Assembly (NCBI GenBank): GCA_027482245.1
Contig: JAIXWG010000012.1
Coordinates: 1 to 61,047, forward strand
DNA: 61,047 nt
Source of the DNA: Acetobacteraceae bacterium
GTDB lineage: Bacteria; Pseudomonadota; Alphaproteobacteria; Acetobacterales; Acetobacteraceae
Direction of reading: 5' to 3'
Positions 47,571-56,499 of the stretch are shown one piece after another. Position 1 is the first letter of the stretch; every line of letters starts with the position of its first letter. The notes beneath the pieces were generated by a model. It saw only the letters and a program-made list of their open reading frames with translations, was not told where the DNA came from and searched no databases. A program made the translations under genes and the position numbers.

Positions 47571-48203
47571 TCAGTTACGGCGACGCCACTCATCCGGCCG
47601 CGAGAAGCTGCCGGCCCAGAGGCCACGGCCGGCCAGGCGGGCGCCCGCTTCCAGCGCCAGCATCGCGGGATCGTCGCCATAGGCCAGCGCCCAGCCGGCC
47701 GCCACCAGCCCGCCATTCAGCTCCACCCCGCCGGCCGTGCAGGTGCCGAGGCCGCGGCCGAAGCGGTCACGCCCGCGGACGGTGCAGAGCACGGACCGGC
47801 CATTGACCAGGCGGGACAGCGCTTCCGCCGCCGCCGCGCCGCAATCGAAGCCGAGCCCCGCGCCATCGGCGCAGGACTGCCCGCGTTCCGGCGCATCGAT
47901 GGCGGCCAGTCGCAGCGTGCGGTCACCGAGGCGAAGCGTGTCGCCGTCCACGATCCGGACCTCCGCCGCCAGGGCCGACCAGTCCTGTTCCCGCGGGGCG
48001 GAGCCCATGAGGTCCGACGGCAGGCCGATGCCCGACAGGGCACCAACGATCAGCGCGCCGGCGACAGCCATGATCGGCGCCCGCCAGCGGCGCGGGGAGG
48101 GGGCGGGTCGGAACAGTCGGCGATGTCGGGTCACGGGACCGTGAGGGCAATGGGAAGGGCCCAACGGGTAACCCAAGCGACAAGGCGCGCGCAACCCATT
48201 CAT
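47571..48203 (-). CDS. Staphylococcal-nuclease-like (thermonuclease) protein, membrane-anchored or secreted
   Basis: This 210-aa protein has a basic N-terminus, a hydrophobic segment IMAVAGALIVGALSGIGL (about residues 44-61), and an SNase domain: VRIVDGDTLRLGDRTLRLAAI, DAPE, and VRGRDRFGRGLGTC. The catalytic Asp/Arg/Glu positions of SNase are recognisable. It probably degrades nucleic acid in the periplasm or outside. ATG 48203 has AAGAGA upstream in an AT-rich leader; GTG 48134 and ATG 48071 are possible later starts. Confidence 0.82.
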   Translation of the reverse strand: MNGLRAPCRLGYPLGPSHCPHGPVTRHRRLFRPAPSPRRWRAPIMAVAGALIVGALSGIGLPSDLMGSAPREQDWSALAAEVRIVDGDTLRLGDRTLRLAAIDAPERGQSCADGAGLGFDCGAAAAEALSRLVNGRSVLCTVRGRDRFGRGLGTCTAGGVELNGGLVAAGWALAYGDDPAMLALEAGARLAGRGLWAGSFSRPDEWRRRN

Positions 48204-48236
48204 TTCTCTTAAATATTTGTAGGAGGAGTCGCGCCT

Positions 48237-49664
48237 TCACTCTTGATTCCAGAAGGGTTCGGCATCCAGCAGCGCTTCCCAGGCCTTGCCGGCCCGGGCG
48301 CGGGACCGGCGGGACCGCGCGAGCACCCAGCCTTCGGCGACTCCCGCCGCCCAGCTGCCCCCCGGGCCTTCGAGCGGCGCCACCAGCGCGCGGGCCACGG
48401 CGGCGTCATTGGCCAGGCCCATCTGTTCCTGCACCGCCGCCAGCCGGTCCAGGAAGCGCCGGGCCCGCTTGCGGCCCCAGAGCGGCGCGAAGAGCTCCGC
48501 CACGTAGCGCAGGCGCTTGCAGTCCAGCCGCAGGGCGTGGAATTCGGCGTCGGGCAGGTCCTCGATCGCCGGGCCCGCGGCGGTGATCCGGCGCCAGCGC
48601 TTGGCGAGCAGGCCGGCGGCGAAATCCTCGATCGTGTCGTCGCGGCGGACGTCCCACAGCCGGCAGGCGACCAGGGCGCAGAGGTCCCAGAGCAGCAGGC
48701 GGAAGGCCGGGCCCGCGAGATGCTCGGCCAGCCGCGCATAGGCGAGGTCGCGGCGGGCCCGGGCAGCGTCCAGCAGGGCCGTGATCCGCGCCTCCCCGGG
48801 CAGGGCCGCGGCGAGTTCGGCGCCGAGACCACCCAGGAACACGTCCCAGTCCCGCGCCGGGCCGAGCAGCGATGCCAGCGCCTTCAGCCGCCGGTCGGCA
48901 TCGCGCAGCGCCGGGCCATCCACCGCCGGGCGGAAGGCGCGCAGCGCGGAGCGCAGCCGCCGCAGCGCCACCCGCATCTGGTGCACGCCCGAGGGATGCT
49001 GCCCCGCGCGCGCGATGGGCGCGTGCCAGGCGAGCACCGCGGCCAGGTGGCCGATGACGTGGCGGACCGAATCCTCCACCGACAGATCGTGGTCGAGCAG
49101 CGGCGCGCCCAGCCGGCTCGGCCGGGGCGTGGTGCCGGCGGCCAGCGCGCGCGCTTCCTCCGCCAGGCCGGCGAGGGGCGGCAGCAGGGGGAGGGAGGCG
49201 GCGAGGTCCCGCATGGTGGCGGCGACGGCATCCGCCGGCCCGGCCAGGACCAGCCGCGCCACGGGCCGTTCGGCATCGCCGAGCCGCAGCGCGCCGCGCA
49301 GCAGCCGGGCCTCCACGCCATCGGCGAGCGGCAGCGTCGCGCGGCGGCCGAGGAAGGCGGCCAGCAGCGTATCGGCATCGTCCGGCAGCCCGGCCTCGGC
49401 TACCGCGGCCGGGGAGGCGGGGCAGAGCAGCGCGGTGGCGGGGGGGATGGCGTGGACCAGGCGCGCCGGGGCGCCGCGCGGCTGTTCCACCGCCAGACCT
49501 GCCTCACCCAGCGTGCCGTCCGCCGTGTCACGCCATTCCAGCAGCAGGGGCGCGGAGCGGGTCGGACCGGCGCGGCGGGCGGCGATGGCGGGGTGGCGGA
49601 GCAGGCGGGGGGCGAGGGCGGGGTCCAGCGCCGCCTCCCAGGTGATCGGCGGCTGGGTGTTCAT
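48237..49664 (-). CDS. CHAD domain protein
   Basis: This 475-aa protein has a CHAD domain in its C-terminal half, a helical bundle with conserved His and basic residues that binds inorganic polyphosphate: VHQMRVALRRLRSALRAF and LRLDCKRLRYVAELF are its two repeats. The N-terminal half may be a degenerate CYTH-like region but lacks the ExExK pattern. It is separated by only five bases from the SixA-like phosphatase upstream, so the two are co-transcribed. ATG 49664 gives NTQPPITWEAALDPALAPRL. Confidence 0.82.
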   Translation of the reverse strand: MNTQPPITWEAALDPALAPRLLRHPAIAARRAGPTRSAPLLLEWRDTADGTLGEAGLAVEQPRGAPARLVHAIPPATALLCPASPAAVAEAGLPDDADTLLAAFLGRRATLPLADGVEARLLRGALRLGDAERPVARLVLAGPADAVAATMRDLAASLPLLPPLAGLAEEARALAAGTTPRPSRLGAPLLDHDLSVEDSVRHVIGHLAAVLAWHAPIARAGQHPSGVHQMRVALRRLRSALRAFRPAVDGPALRDADRRLKALASLLGPARDWDVFLGGLGAELAAALPGEARITALLDAARARRDLAYARLAEHLAGPAFRLLLWDLCALVACRLWDVRRDDTIEDFAAGLLAKRWRRITAAGPAIEDLPDAEFHALRLDCKRLRYVAELFAPLWGRKRARRFLDRLAAVQEQMGLANDAAVARALVAPLEGPGGSWAAGVAEGWVLARSRRSRARAGKAWEALLDAEPFWNQE

Positions 49665-49669
49665 GGCGG

Positions 49670-50227
49670 TCAGGCCATCGGGTCGGCGAGGTCGGCGGGC
49701 TCCGCCCCCGGCAGGTCGGCCGGGGCCAGCACCCGCAGCAGCCGCGCGCCGCCGGCTTCCAGCTGGCGCCAGGGCAGGCCGACGGCGAATTCGCACAGCG
49801 TGCCGGTCGGGTATCCCGCCGCCAGGCGCCGCACCAGCGGGCCATCCCCGGCCATGGCGGCGGCGCCGGCAAGCGCCATGGCCAGGTCATGCAGCCCGGG
49901 GTTGTGGCCGATCAGCAGCACGCTGCGCGCCGTTTCCCGCACGCCGCGCAGCACGTCGAGCAGCGAGGTCCAGGTCGTGAGGTAGAGGTCGTCCATCGGC
50001 TCGATCAGGGGCGTGCCCTCGATGGGCGAGATCGCCTCCAGCGTCTGCAGCGTGCGGCGGGCGGAGGAGACGAGGACGATGTCGGGGGCGAGGCCGAGGT
50101 CGCGCATCGCCGCCCCCATGCCCATCGCCGCCCGGCGGCCGCGCGCATTCAGCGGCCGGGCGTGGTCGGAAAGCCGCGGATCATCCCAGGAGGATTTCGC
50201 GTGGCGCAGCAGCAGCAATTGGCGCAT
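49670..50227 (-). CDS. SixA-type phosphohistidine phosphatase
   Basis: This 185-aa protein is a compact histidine phosphatase. Catalytic H9 is in LLLRHAKSSWDD and the second His H108 in LLIGHNPGLHDLA. SixA removes phosphate from phosphohistidine on HPt-type proteins; other members act on small phosphates. ATG 50227 has AGGA upstream. It leads a two-gene operon with the CHAD protein, a pairing seen in other proteobacteria. Confidence 0.85.
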   Translation of the reverse strand: MRQLLLLRHAKSSWDDPRLSDHARPLNARGRRAAMGMGAAMRDLGLAPDIVLVSSARRTLQTLEAISPIEGTPLIEPMDDLYLTTWTSLLDVLRGVRETARSVLLIGHNPGLHDLAMALAGAAAMAGDGPLVRRLAAGYPTGTLCEFAVGLPWRQLEAGGARLLRVLAPADLPGAEPADLADPMA

Positions 50228-50266
50228 CGCCGCATCCTGCCATGGCGGGGCGGTCCTGTCTCCGGT

Positions 50267-50315
50267 CCCCCATCCGCGCACCCTTCCCGCAACGCGGGGG
50301 CAGCCCATCTGGGGG
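50267..50315. repeat. REP-like palindrome, family B variant
   Basis: CCCGC-AA-CGCGGG lies within outer arms CCCCC and GGGGG, with the leading text CCCCATCC-GCGCACCC resembling the copies at 14496 and 53672. It sits between the divergent SixA and SDR genes and is a more decayed member of the family. Confidence 0.5.
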
Positions 50316-50339
50316 CGACGATTGACGGATGATGGGTTC

Positions 50340-51062
50340 ATGACGGGTCAGGTGCTGGTCTTCGGGGCGACGGGCGGGATCGGGGAGGCGCTGGCGCGGC
50401 GCCTGGCCGCGCGGGGGGCGCGGCCCTTCCTGGTGGCGCGCGGCGAGGCGCGGCTGGCGGCGCTGGCGGCGGAGTTGGGCGCGGGCCATGCGGTGGCGGA
50501 TGTGACGGACCGCGCGCAGGTCGCGGCGGCCGTCGCCGCGGCGGGCACGCCGCTCGCGGGCCTTGCCTTCTGCGTCGGCTCCATCGTGCTGAAGCCGCTG
50601 GCGCGGATCACGGAGGCCGACCTGCTGGACGCCTTCCGGCTGAACGCGGCGGCGCCGGCGATGGCGGTGCAGGCGGCGGCGCCGGCTTTGGCGGTGGGCG
50701 GGGGTTCGGTGGTGCTCTTCTCCTCCGTCGCGGCGCGGAAGGGTTTCCCGAACCATGTGGCGATCGGCGCGGCCAAGGCGGCGGTGGAGGGGCTGACGGT
50801 GTCGCTGGCCGCGGACCTGGCGCCCAAGGTGCGGGTGAACTGCATCGCGCCCAGCCTGACCCGCACCGCGCTGGCGGAGCCGCTGACGAAGAGCCCGCAG
50901 ATGGCGGAGGCGATCGCGAAGCAGCACCCGATCCCACGCCTGGGGGAAGGCGAGGACAGCGCGGCGCTGGCGGATTTCCTGCTGTCGGACGCCGCGGGCT
51001 GGATGATGGGGCAGGTGATCGGCGTGGATGGCGGGCGCGCCGCGCTGGCCGGGCGCGGGTGA
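50340..51062 (+). CDS. SDR-fold protein lacking the catalytic Tyr
   Basis: This 240-aa protein has the short-chain dehydrogenase fold: nucleotide motif VLVFGATGGIGEALARRL and active-site Ser129 in FSSVAARKG. The YxxxK motif is replaced by IGAAK, with I142 where Tyr is expected and K146 kept. It therefore may not act as a normal dehydrogenase. The following RVNCIAPSLTRT is standard. It is the first gene of a three-gene run, overlapping the DUF6134 gene, with the photolyase third. ATG 50340 lacks a clear Shine-Dalgarno. Confidence 0.85.
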   Translation: MTGQVLVFGATGGIGEALARRLAARGARPFLVARGEARLAALAAELGAGHAVADVTDRAQVAAAVAAAGTPLAGLAFCVGSIVLKPLARITEADLLDAFRLNAAAPAMAVQAAAPALAVGGGSVVLFSSVAARKGFPNHVAIGAAKAAVEGLTVSLAADLAPKVRVNCIAPSLTRTALAEPLTKSPQMAEAIAKQHPIPRLGEGEDSAALADFLLSDAAGWMMGQVIGVDGGRAALAGRG

Positions 51063-51673
51063 TGATCCGCCGGCAGGTGATGGTGCTGCCGGGCCTGCTG
51101 CTGGCCGCGCCCGCGCTGCGGGCGGCACCGGCCGGGATCGCGTTCCGGCTGATTCGCAACGGGTCGGCGATCGGCAGCCATGAGGTCGCGTTCCGGGACC
51201 TCGAAGGTGGCGTGCTGGAGGCGCGGAGCCTGGTGCGCGCGACCGTCACGCTGCTCGGCATCACCGTCTATCGCTACAGCCATGAGACGGCGGAGACATG
51301 GCGGGGCGGCCGGCTGGTCTCGCTCTCCTCCCGCATGGACCGCAACGGCACGGCCGGCTTCTGCGAGGCGCGGTCCGAGGGCGGGCAGATCGCGCTGCGC
51401 GGCACGGTGGGGGAGGCGCGACTGCCGGCGGAGGGCGCGCCGCTGACCTGGTGGCGGCGGGCGACGCTGACGGATGCGGTGCCGCTCTTCGACCCCCGGC
51501 AGGGGCTGGTGGTGGCGCCCGGGCTGCAGCGCAGCGCGCTGCCGGGCGGCGGGCTGCGCGTGGTGGTGGTGGGGGGAGAGGGCGCGGACGTGACCTATGA
51601 CGGCGCCGGGACCTGGGTGGGCTTCGCGAGCACGGCGGAGGATGGCAGCGCCATCCGCTACGAACGCGCATGA
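51062..51673 (+). CDS. DUF6134-like secreted protein
   Basis: This 203-aa protein has a signal peptide (VLPGLLLAAPALRAAPAG) and a beta-rich body reading IAFRLIRNGSAIGSHEVAFR and VYRYSHETAETWRGGRLVSL. It resembles DUF6134 proteins, which often neighbour photolyase or stress genes; no function is known. ATG 51062 shares a base with the stop of the SDR gene (TGATG). Its stop overlaps the photolyase start by ATGA. Confidence 0.7.
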   Translation: MIRRQVMVLPGLLLAAPALRAAPAGIAFRLIRNGSAIGSHEVAFRDLEGGVLEARSLVRATVTLLGITVYRYSHETAETWRGGRLVSLSSRMDRNGTAGFCEARSEGGQIALRGTVGEARLPAEGAPLTWWRRATLTDAVPLFDPRQGLVVAPGLQRSALPGGGLRVVVVGGEGADVTYDGAGTWVGFASTAEDGSAIRYERA

Positions 51674-53310
51674 CCATCCTGCGGGTGGTCCTGGGCGACC
51701 AGTGTTCGCGCGGCCTGTCGGCGCTGGAAGGGCTGGACCCCGCGCGCGACGTGGTGCTGATGGCCGAAGTCCGGGCCGAATGCACATACGTAAAACACCA
51801 CAAGCAGAAGATCGCGCTGGTGCTGTCCGCCATGCGCCACTTCGCGCAGGCACTGCGGGCGGAGGGGATCACCGTCGCCTATTCGGAACTCGACGACGCC
51901 GCGAACACGCAGAGCCTGGCCGGCGAGGTCGCGCGCATCGCGAAGCAGGCCGGCGCCACGCGCATCGTCGTCACCCAGCCCGGCGAATGGCGGGTGCTGG
52001 AGGATATGCGGGGCTGGGAAGCCCTGACGGGCTTGCCTGTGGAGATGCGGGAGGATCGCCGCTTCCTGTGCACGCTCGACCGCTTCCGCGCCTGGGCGGG
52101 GGACAGGAAGCAGCTCCGCATGGAGTTCTTCTACCGCGAGATGCGCCGCGCCACGGGGCTGCTGATGGAAGGGCCGGACGAGCCGACCGGCGGGGCCTGG
52201 AACTTCGATGCGGAGAACCGCAAGCCGCTCGACCCCGGAATCCGGCCGCCGCGGCCGCGCCGCTTCGCCCCCGATGAGACGACGCGGGCGGTGATGGCGC
52301 TGGTGGAGCGGGAGTTCCCCGACCATTTCGGCACGCTCGGCGCCTTCGCCTGGCCGGTGACGCCCGATCAGGCGCGGCAGGCGCTGGACGACTTCATCGC
52401 CCATCGCCTGGCGCGCTTCGGCGACTTCCAGGATGCGATGGCGGAGGGCGAGCCGACGCTGTTCCACGCGCTGGTGGCGGCGGCCATGAATTGCGGGCTG
52501 CTCGACCCGATGGAGGCGTGCCGGGCGGCGGAGGCGGCGTATCGCCAGGGCCGCGCGCCGCTGAACGCGGTGGAGGGCTTCATCCGCCAGATCCTGGGCT
52601 GGCGCGAATATGTGCGCGGCATCTACTGGCTGCGGATGCCCGCCTATCGCGACATCAACGCGCTGGGCGCGACCCGGAAGCTGCCCTGGTTCTACTGGTC
52701 GGGCGAGACGCGGATGGCGTGCCTGCGCGCCGCCATCACCCAGACGCGGGACCTGGCCTATGCCCACCACATCCAGCGGCTGATGGTGACGGGCAATTTC
52801 GCGCTGTTGGCCGGCATCGACCCGGCCGAGGTCAATGACTGGTACATGGTCGTCTATGCCGACGCCTATGAATGGGTGGAGCTGCCGAACACCCATGGCA
52901 TGGCGCTGCATGCCGATGGCGGCGTCATGGCGTCCAAGCCCTATGCGGCGTCGGGCGCCTACATCAACCGCATGTCGGACCATTGCCGCGGCTGCGCCTA
53001 TGACGTGAAGAAGGCGACAGGAAAGGGCGCCTGCCCCTTCAACTTCCTCTACTGGGACTTTGTCAGTCGCCACGCCGAACGCTTCGGCCGCAACCCGCGC
53101 ATGGCCATGCCGATCCGGACGCTGGCGAAGATGGCGCCGGAGAAGGTGGCGGCGATGAAGCAGGAAGCAGCGGCGTTTCTCGCGGGGCTGGAGTCGGGTG
53201 CTACTGCGGGAAATCCCGATGCATCAGCACGACAGGGGAGCCTCGATATTGCTCCTCCCCCGCCCGCACCCAGCCGCGCGCCGCGTAGAAGGGCGCCCGG
53301 TCCGGGGTGA
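51670..53310 (+). CDS. Iron-sulfur bacterial cryptochrome/photolyase (PhrB/CryB type)
   Basis: This 546-aa flavoprotein repairs UV photoproducts, probably (6-4) lesions, using light. Four cysteines C351, C439, C442 and C455 match the 4Fe-4S ligands of Agrobacterium PhrB, at C350, C438, C441 and C454, offset by one. VLGDQCS at the start and the FAD-domain segments YADAYEWVELPNTHGM and ILGWREYVRGIYW are typical. The last 36 residues form a Pro/Arg-rich tail antisense to the GNAT gene. It is translationally coupled to the preceding gene by ATGA. Confidence 0.93.
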   Translation: MTILRVVLGDQCSRGLSALEGLDPARDVVLMAEVRAECTYVKHHKQKIALVLSAMRHFAQALRAEGITVAYSELDDAANTQSLAGEVARIAKQAGATRIVVTQPGEWRVLEDMRGWEALTGLPVEMREDRRFLCTLDRFRAWAGDRKQLRMEFFYREMRRATGLLMEGPDEPTGGAWNFDAENRKPLDPGIRPPRPRRFAPDETTRAVMALVEREFPDHFGTLGAFAWPVTPDQARQALDDFIAHRLARFGDFQDAMAEGEPTLFHALVAAAMNCGLLDPMEACRAAEAAYRQGRAPLNAVEGFIRQILGWREYVRGIYWLRMPAYRDINALGATRKLPWFYWSGETRMACLRAAITQTRDLAYAHHIQRLMVTGNFALLAGIDPAEVNDWYMVVYADAYEWVELPNTHGMALHADGGVMASKPYAASGAYINRMSDHCRGCAYDVKKATGKGACPFNFLYWDFVSRHAERFGRNPRMAMPIRTLAKMAPEKVAAMKQEAAAFLAGLESGATAGNPDASARQGSLDIAPPPPAPSRAPRRRAPGPG

Positions 53311-53662
53311 AGAGCCAGAGGCGGCGGACGCCCTGCGCGATGGCCAGGCCTTCGACCGCCCGCACCAGCGCCGTCGCGATGCCCTGGCGGCGCGCTTCGG
53401 GGGTGACGAGGACGGAGGCGAGCCAGGGCGTCAGGTCCGGCCGCGCCGGCAGGTCATCCGTGTCGAAGCTCGCGGTGCCGAGCGGGATGCCATCGCGCTC
53501 CGCCACCAGGGTGCAGGGGGCGGCGGGGCCGGTGGCCTCGCGGAGGAAGGCCTCGGTGGCCTCCAGGCTGTAGCCGCCGGCCTGCCACCATTGCGCGTGC
53601 AGCCAGGCGGCGACGGTCGGGAGATGGGGCGTTCCGGCGACGGGGCGGATCAGCAGGGGCAT
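53201..53662 (-). CDS. GNAT family N-acetyltransferase
   Basis: This 153-aa protein has the GNAT acetyl-CoA-binding motif (VLVTPEARRQGIATALVRAVE) and a C-terminal RLWLFTPDRAPFYAARGW segment. It transfers acetyl groups to an unknown amine or peptide. ATG 53662 follows GTG 53665, either of which could start. Its last 110 bases overlap the end of the photolyase gene on the other strand. Confidence 0.85.
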   Translation of the reverse strand: MPLLIRPVAGTPHLPTVAAWLHAQWWQAGGYSLEATEAFLREATGPAAPCTLVAERDGIPLGTASFDTDDLPARPDLTPWLASVLVTPEARRQGIATALVRAVEGLAIAQGVRRLWLFTPDRAPFYAARGWVRAGEEQYRGSPVVLMHRDFPQ

Positions 53663-53671
53663 CACGCCATT

Positions 53672-53709
53672 ACCCCCATCCCGATCCTGCCCCGCAAGCG
53701 CGGGGGAGG
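53672..53709. repeat. REP-like palindrome, family B
   Basis: CCCCCATCCCGATCCTG is followed by CCCCGC-AAG-CGCGGGG, the same unit as the first hairpin at 14496. It lies between the GNAT start and the 3' end of the GGDEF-EAL gene. Confidence 0.6.
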
Positions 53710-53720
53710 CGGAAGGCCTG

Positions 53721-55589
53721 TCAGGCGACCTTGCGGTGCTCGGCGGCGGCCTCGGCGGCGATCAGGGCGCGGGCCTCCTCCGCCGGCATGGCGCGGCCAT
53801 AGAGCCAGCCCTGGACCTGGTCGCAGCCTTCCTGCGCCAGCAGCCTCGCCTGTTCCTCCGTCTCCACCCCCTCCGCCACCACGGTCATGCCGAGGATGCG
53901 GCCGAGGCCCACGATGGTGGCGACGATGGCGGAAAGACGGGGGTCGCGGCCGAGGTCGCGGATGAAGGCGCGGTCGATCTTCAGCTTGCCGAAGGGGAAG
54001 CGCCAGAGATGCGCCAGGCTCGACCAGCCCGTGCCGAAATCATCCATGGCGATGGAGACGCCGAGCGCGCGGATGGCGCGAAGCAGGCGCTCCGTCTCCT
54101 CGGCGTCCTGCTGCAGCAGGCTTTCCGTCACCTCCAGCTCCAGCAGGTGGCCGGGCAGGCCGGTGGTGGCGAGGGCGTCGGCGATGATGCCGACCAGCCC
54201 GCCCTGGCGGAACTGGGTGGGGGAGAGGTTGACCGCCACGCGCACCGGCACCGGCCAGCGGGCAGCTTCCGCGCAGGCGGCGCGCAGCACCCAGGCGCCG
54301 AGCGGGATGATCAGGCCGCTGCGCTCCGCCAGCGGGATGAAGTCGCTGGGCGGGATCATGCCGCGTTCGGGGTGGTGCCAGCGCAGCAGCGCCTCGAACC
54401 CCACCAGCGCGTGGTCGCGCAGGCGGTATTGCGGCTGATAGTGGAGCGTCAGCGCGCCATCGGCGATGGCGGCGCGCAGGTCACGCTCGATCTCCCGCTG
54501 CCGGCGTGATTCGGCATCGAGGGCGGGTTCGAAGCGGCGGATGGCGGCATCGGGCTCCGCGCGCGCGATGGCCAGCGCCTTCTCCGCCCGGTCGAGCAGC
54601 GTTTCCGCATCCTCCCCGTCCCGGGGTGCGATGACGAGGCCGATATCGGCCGCGATGGTGACGGACAGGCCGCCGGGCAGGGTGAAGGGGGTCGCGACGG
54701 CGTCGGCCACGCGTTCGGCCAGGCGGGCGGCGGCGGCGGGTTCGTGCAGCACGGATTGGACGATGCCGAAGCGGTCCCCGGCCAGGCGGGCGACCGTATC
54801 CTCCCGCCGCACCGCGGCGCGCAGCCGCGCGGCGATCTGGCCGAGCACGACGTCGCCGGCCGCATGGCCATGCGTCTCGTTCACGTCGCGGAAGCGCCGC
54901 AGGTCGATGACCTGCACGCCGACCTGCCAGCCCTGCACCCGCGCCACCGCGAGGGCGAGGTCGAGCCGGTCCCGGCATTCGGCATGGGTGGCGAGGCCGG
55001 TGGTGGCGTCGTGCCGGCGGAGGAAGCGGGCCTGGGCCTCCGCCGCGCTTTCACGCTGGCGGCGGATGGCGAACCAGACGAGCAGGCCGAAGGCGGCGCC
55101 GCCGAACATGGCGATGGAGCCTTCCGCCAGGCGGACGGCATCGCGGAACAGGGCGCGGCGCGGCGCCTGGTCCACCACCGCTTCCAGCGTGCCGGCGGCG
55201 CCTTCGGCATCCCGCAGCGCGACGCGGGTCGCGATGGTCGCTGTGTTGAGGCTTGGCGCGCCATCGCTGACCAGCACCCGGCCATCGGCGCCGAGCAGGC
55301 GGAGCTGCAGCACATCCCCCCCGGCGCGGATGCTGTCGAGCGTGGCGAGGCCGGCTTCGGAGATGCCGCCGCCGCGCAGCATGGCGCCGAGTTCGGGGCT
55401 GCGCCGCAGCAGGTCCGCCCCCCAGGCCTCCACCCGGCCGCGGGCATCGGCGCGCAGCAGCCGGTCCGTGACCGCGTTGCTCGCCACCAGCGCCAGCGCC
55501 GTGACCAGCAGCGCCAGCAGCGCGAGCAGCGCCACGAGATGCGGCGGCGAGGACGGCGCGATCGAGGCCGGGCGGGCGTTGCGTGCCAT
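53721..55589 (-). CDS. GGDEF-EAL protein with degenerate GGDEF motif
   Basis: This 622-aa inner-membrane protein has a helix at about residues 18-38, a periplasmic sensor region, a second helix near 140-160, a GGDEF domain and an EAL domain. The GGDEF signature reads AGDRF (residues 270-274), which should abolish diguanylate cyclase activity. The EAL domain keeps E399-A-L and DDFGTGWSS, so it is probably an active c-di-GMP phosphodiesterase. ATG 55589 is followed directly by the first helix. It is divergent from yebC. Confidence 0.88.
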   Translation of the reverse strand: MARNARPASIAPSSPPHLVALLALLALLVTALALVASNAVTDRLLRADARGRVEAWGADLLRRSPELGAMLRGGGISEAGLATLDSIRAGGDVLQLRLLGADGRVLVSDGAPSLNTATIATRVALRDAEGAAGTLEAVVDQAPRRALFRDAVRLAEGSIAMFGGAAFGLLVWFAIRRQRESAAEAQARFLRRHDATTGLATHAECRDRLDLALAVARVQGWQVGVQVIDLRRFRDVNETHGHAAGDVVLGQIAARLRAAVRREDTVARLAGDRFGIVQSVLHEPAAAARLAERVADAVATPFTLPGGLSVTIAADIGLVIAPRDGEDAETLLDRAEKALAIARAEPDAAIRRFEPALDAESRRQREIERDLRAAIADGALTLHYQPQYRLRDHALVGFEALLRWHHPERGMIPPSDFIPLAERSGLIIPLGAWVLRAACAEAARWPVPVRVAVNLSPTQFRQGGLVGIIADALATTGLPGHLLELEVTESLLQQDAEETERLLRAIRALGVSIAMDDFGTGWSSLAHLWRFPFGKLKIDRAFIRDLGRDPRLSAIVATIVGLGRILGMTVVAEGVETEEQARLLAQEGCDQVQGWLYGRAMPAEEARALIAAEAAAEHRKVA

Positions 55590-55731
55590 GGCGCCATCAT
55601 GCGCCGCATTGGTGAACCATGGGTTGCGGCGGCCACCCGGGCGGGCCGCCATTTGCCGGGGGCCGGGGGGCGCCGGTATAGGGGCGGGGATTCGGGGGCG
55701 CCGACCCCCCCCAGCACAGGGAACAGGGGCC

Positions 55732-56481
55732 ATGGCCGGCCATTCGCACGCGAAGAACATCATGCACCGCAAGGCGGCGCAGGGGGCGAAGAAGGCCCGC
55801 GCCTTCGGCAAGCTGATCCGGGAGATCACGGTCTCCGCCAAGACGGGCCTGCCCGACCCCGCCATGAACCCCCGCCTGCGGGCCGCCGTGAAGGCGGCGC
55901 TGACCGCCAACATGACGCGGGACACGATCGACCGCGCGATCAAGCGCGCCGCGGTGGGCGGGCCCGGGGAGGACTACCAGGAGGTCCGTTACGAGGGCTA
56001 CGGCCCCTACGGCATCGCGGTGATCGTCGAAGCCCTGACCGACAACCGGAACCGCACGGGCGGCGACCTGCGGTCCATCTTCGCCAAGAATGGCGGCGCG
56101 CTGGGGGAGAGCAACTCGGTCGCCTTCCAGTTCGAACGCAAGGGCGTGCTGCGCTACCCCGCCGCCGCCGGCAGCGCCGACGGGATGCTGGAGGCCGCGA
56201 TCGAGGCCGGCGCCGAGGATGTCGAGAGCGGCGAGGACGGCCACGAGGTCTCCTGCGCCGTTGAGGATTTCGCCGCCGTGCGCGATGCGCTGGAAGCGAA
56301 GTTCGGCACGGCGGAGGCGGCCAGGCTGGAATGGTGGCCCTCCACCACCATCGACCTGGATGAGGAGCGGGCGCGCGAGGTGCTGAAGCTGCTCGACCTG
56401 CTCGACGACCACGATGACGTGCAGAACGTCTATGCGAACTTCGAGGTCGATGCGGCCGCGATGGAACGCCTCAGCGCCTGA
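55732..56481 (+). CDS. yebC: YebC/PmpR family translation factor or regulator
   Basis: This 249-aa protein has the YebC opening [20 protein letters not shown] and the [18 protein letters not shown] and [15 protein letters not shown] blocks. Family members aid ribosomes at proline stretches or act as DNA-binding regulators. ATG 55732 has AGGGGCC just before it. It opens the conserved yebC-ruvC-ruvA-ruvB order of alphaproteobacteria. Confidence 0.94.
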   Translation: MAGHSHAKNIMHRKAAQGAKKARAFGKLIREITVSAKTGLPDPAMNPRLRAAVKAALTANMTRDTIDRAIKRAAVGGPGEDYQEVRYEGYGPYGIAVIVEALTDNRNRTGGDLRSIFAKNGGALGESNSVAFQFERKGVLRYPAAAGSADGMLEAAIEAGAEDVESGEDGHEVSCAVEDFAAVRDALEAKFGTAEAARLEWWPSTTIDLDEERAREVLKLLDLLDDHDDVQNVYANFEVDAAAMERLSA

Positions 56482-56499
56482 AACCGGCTAAAGGGGGTC

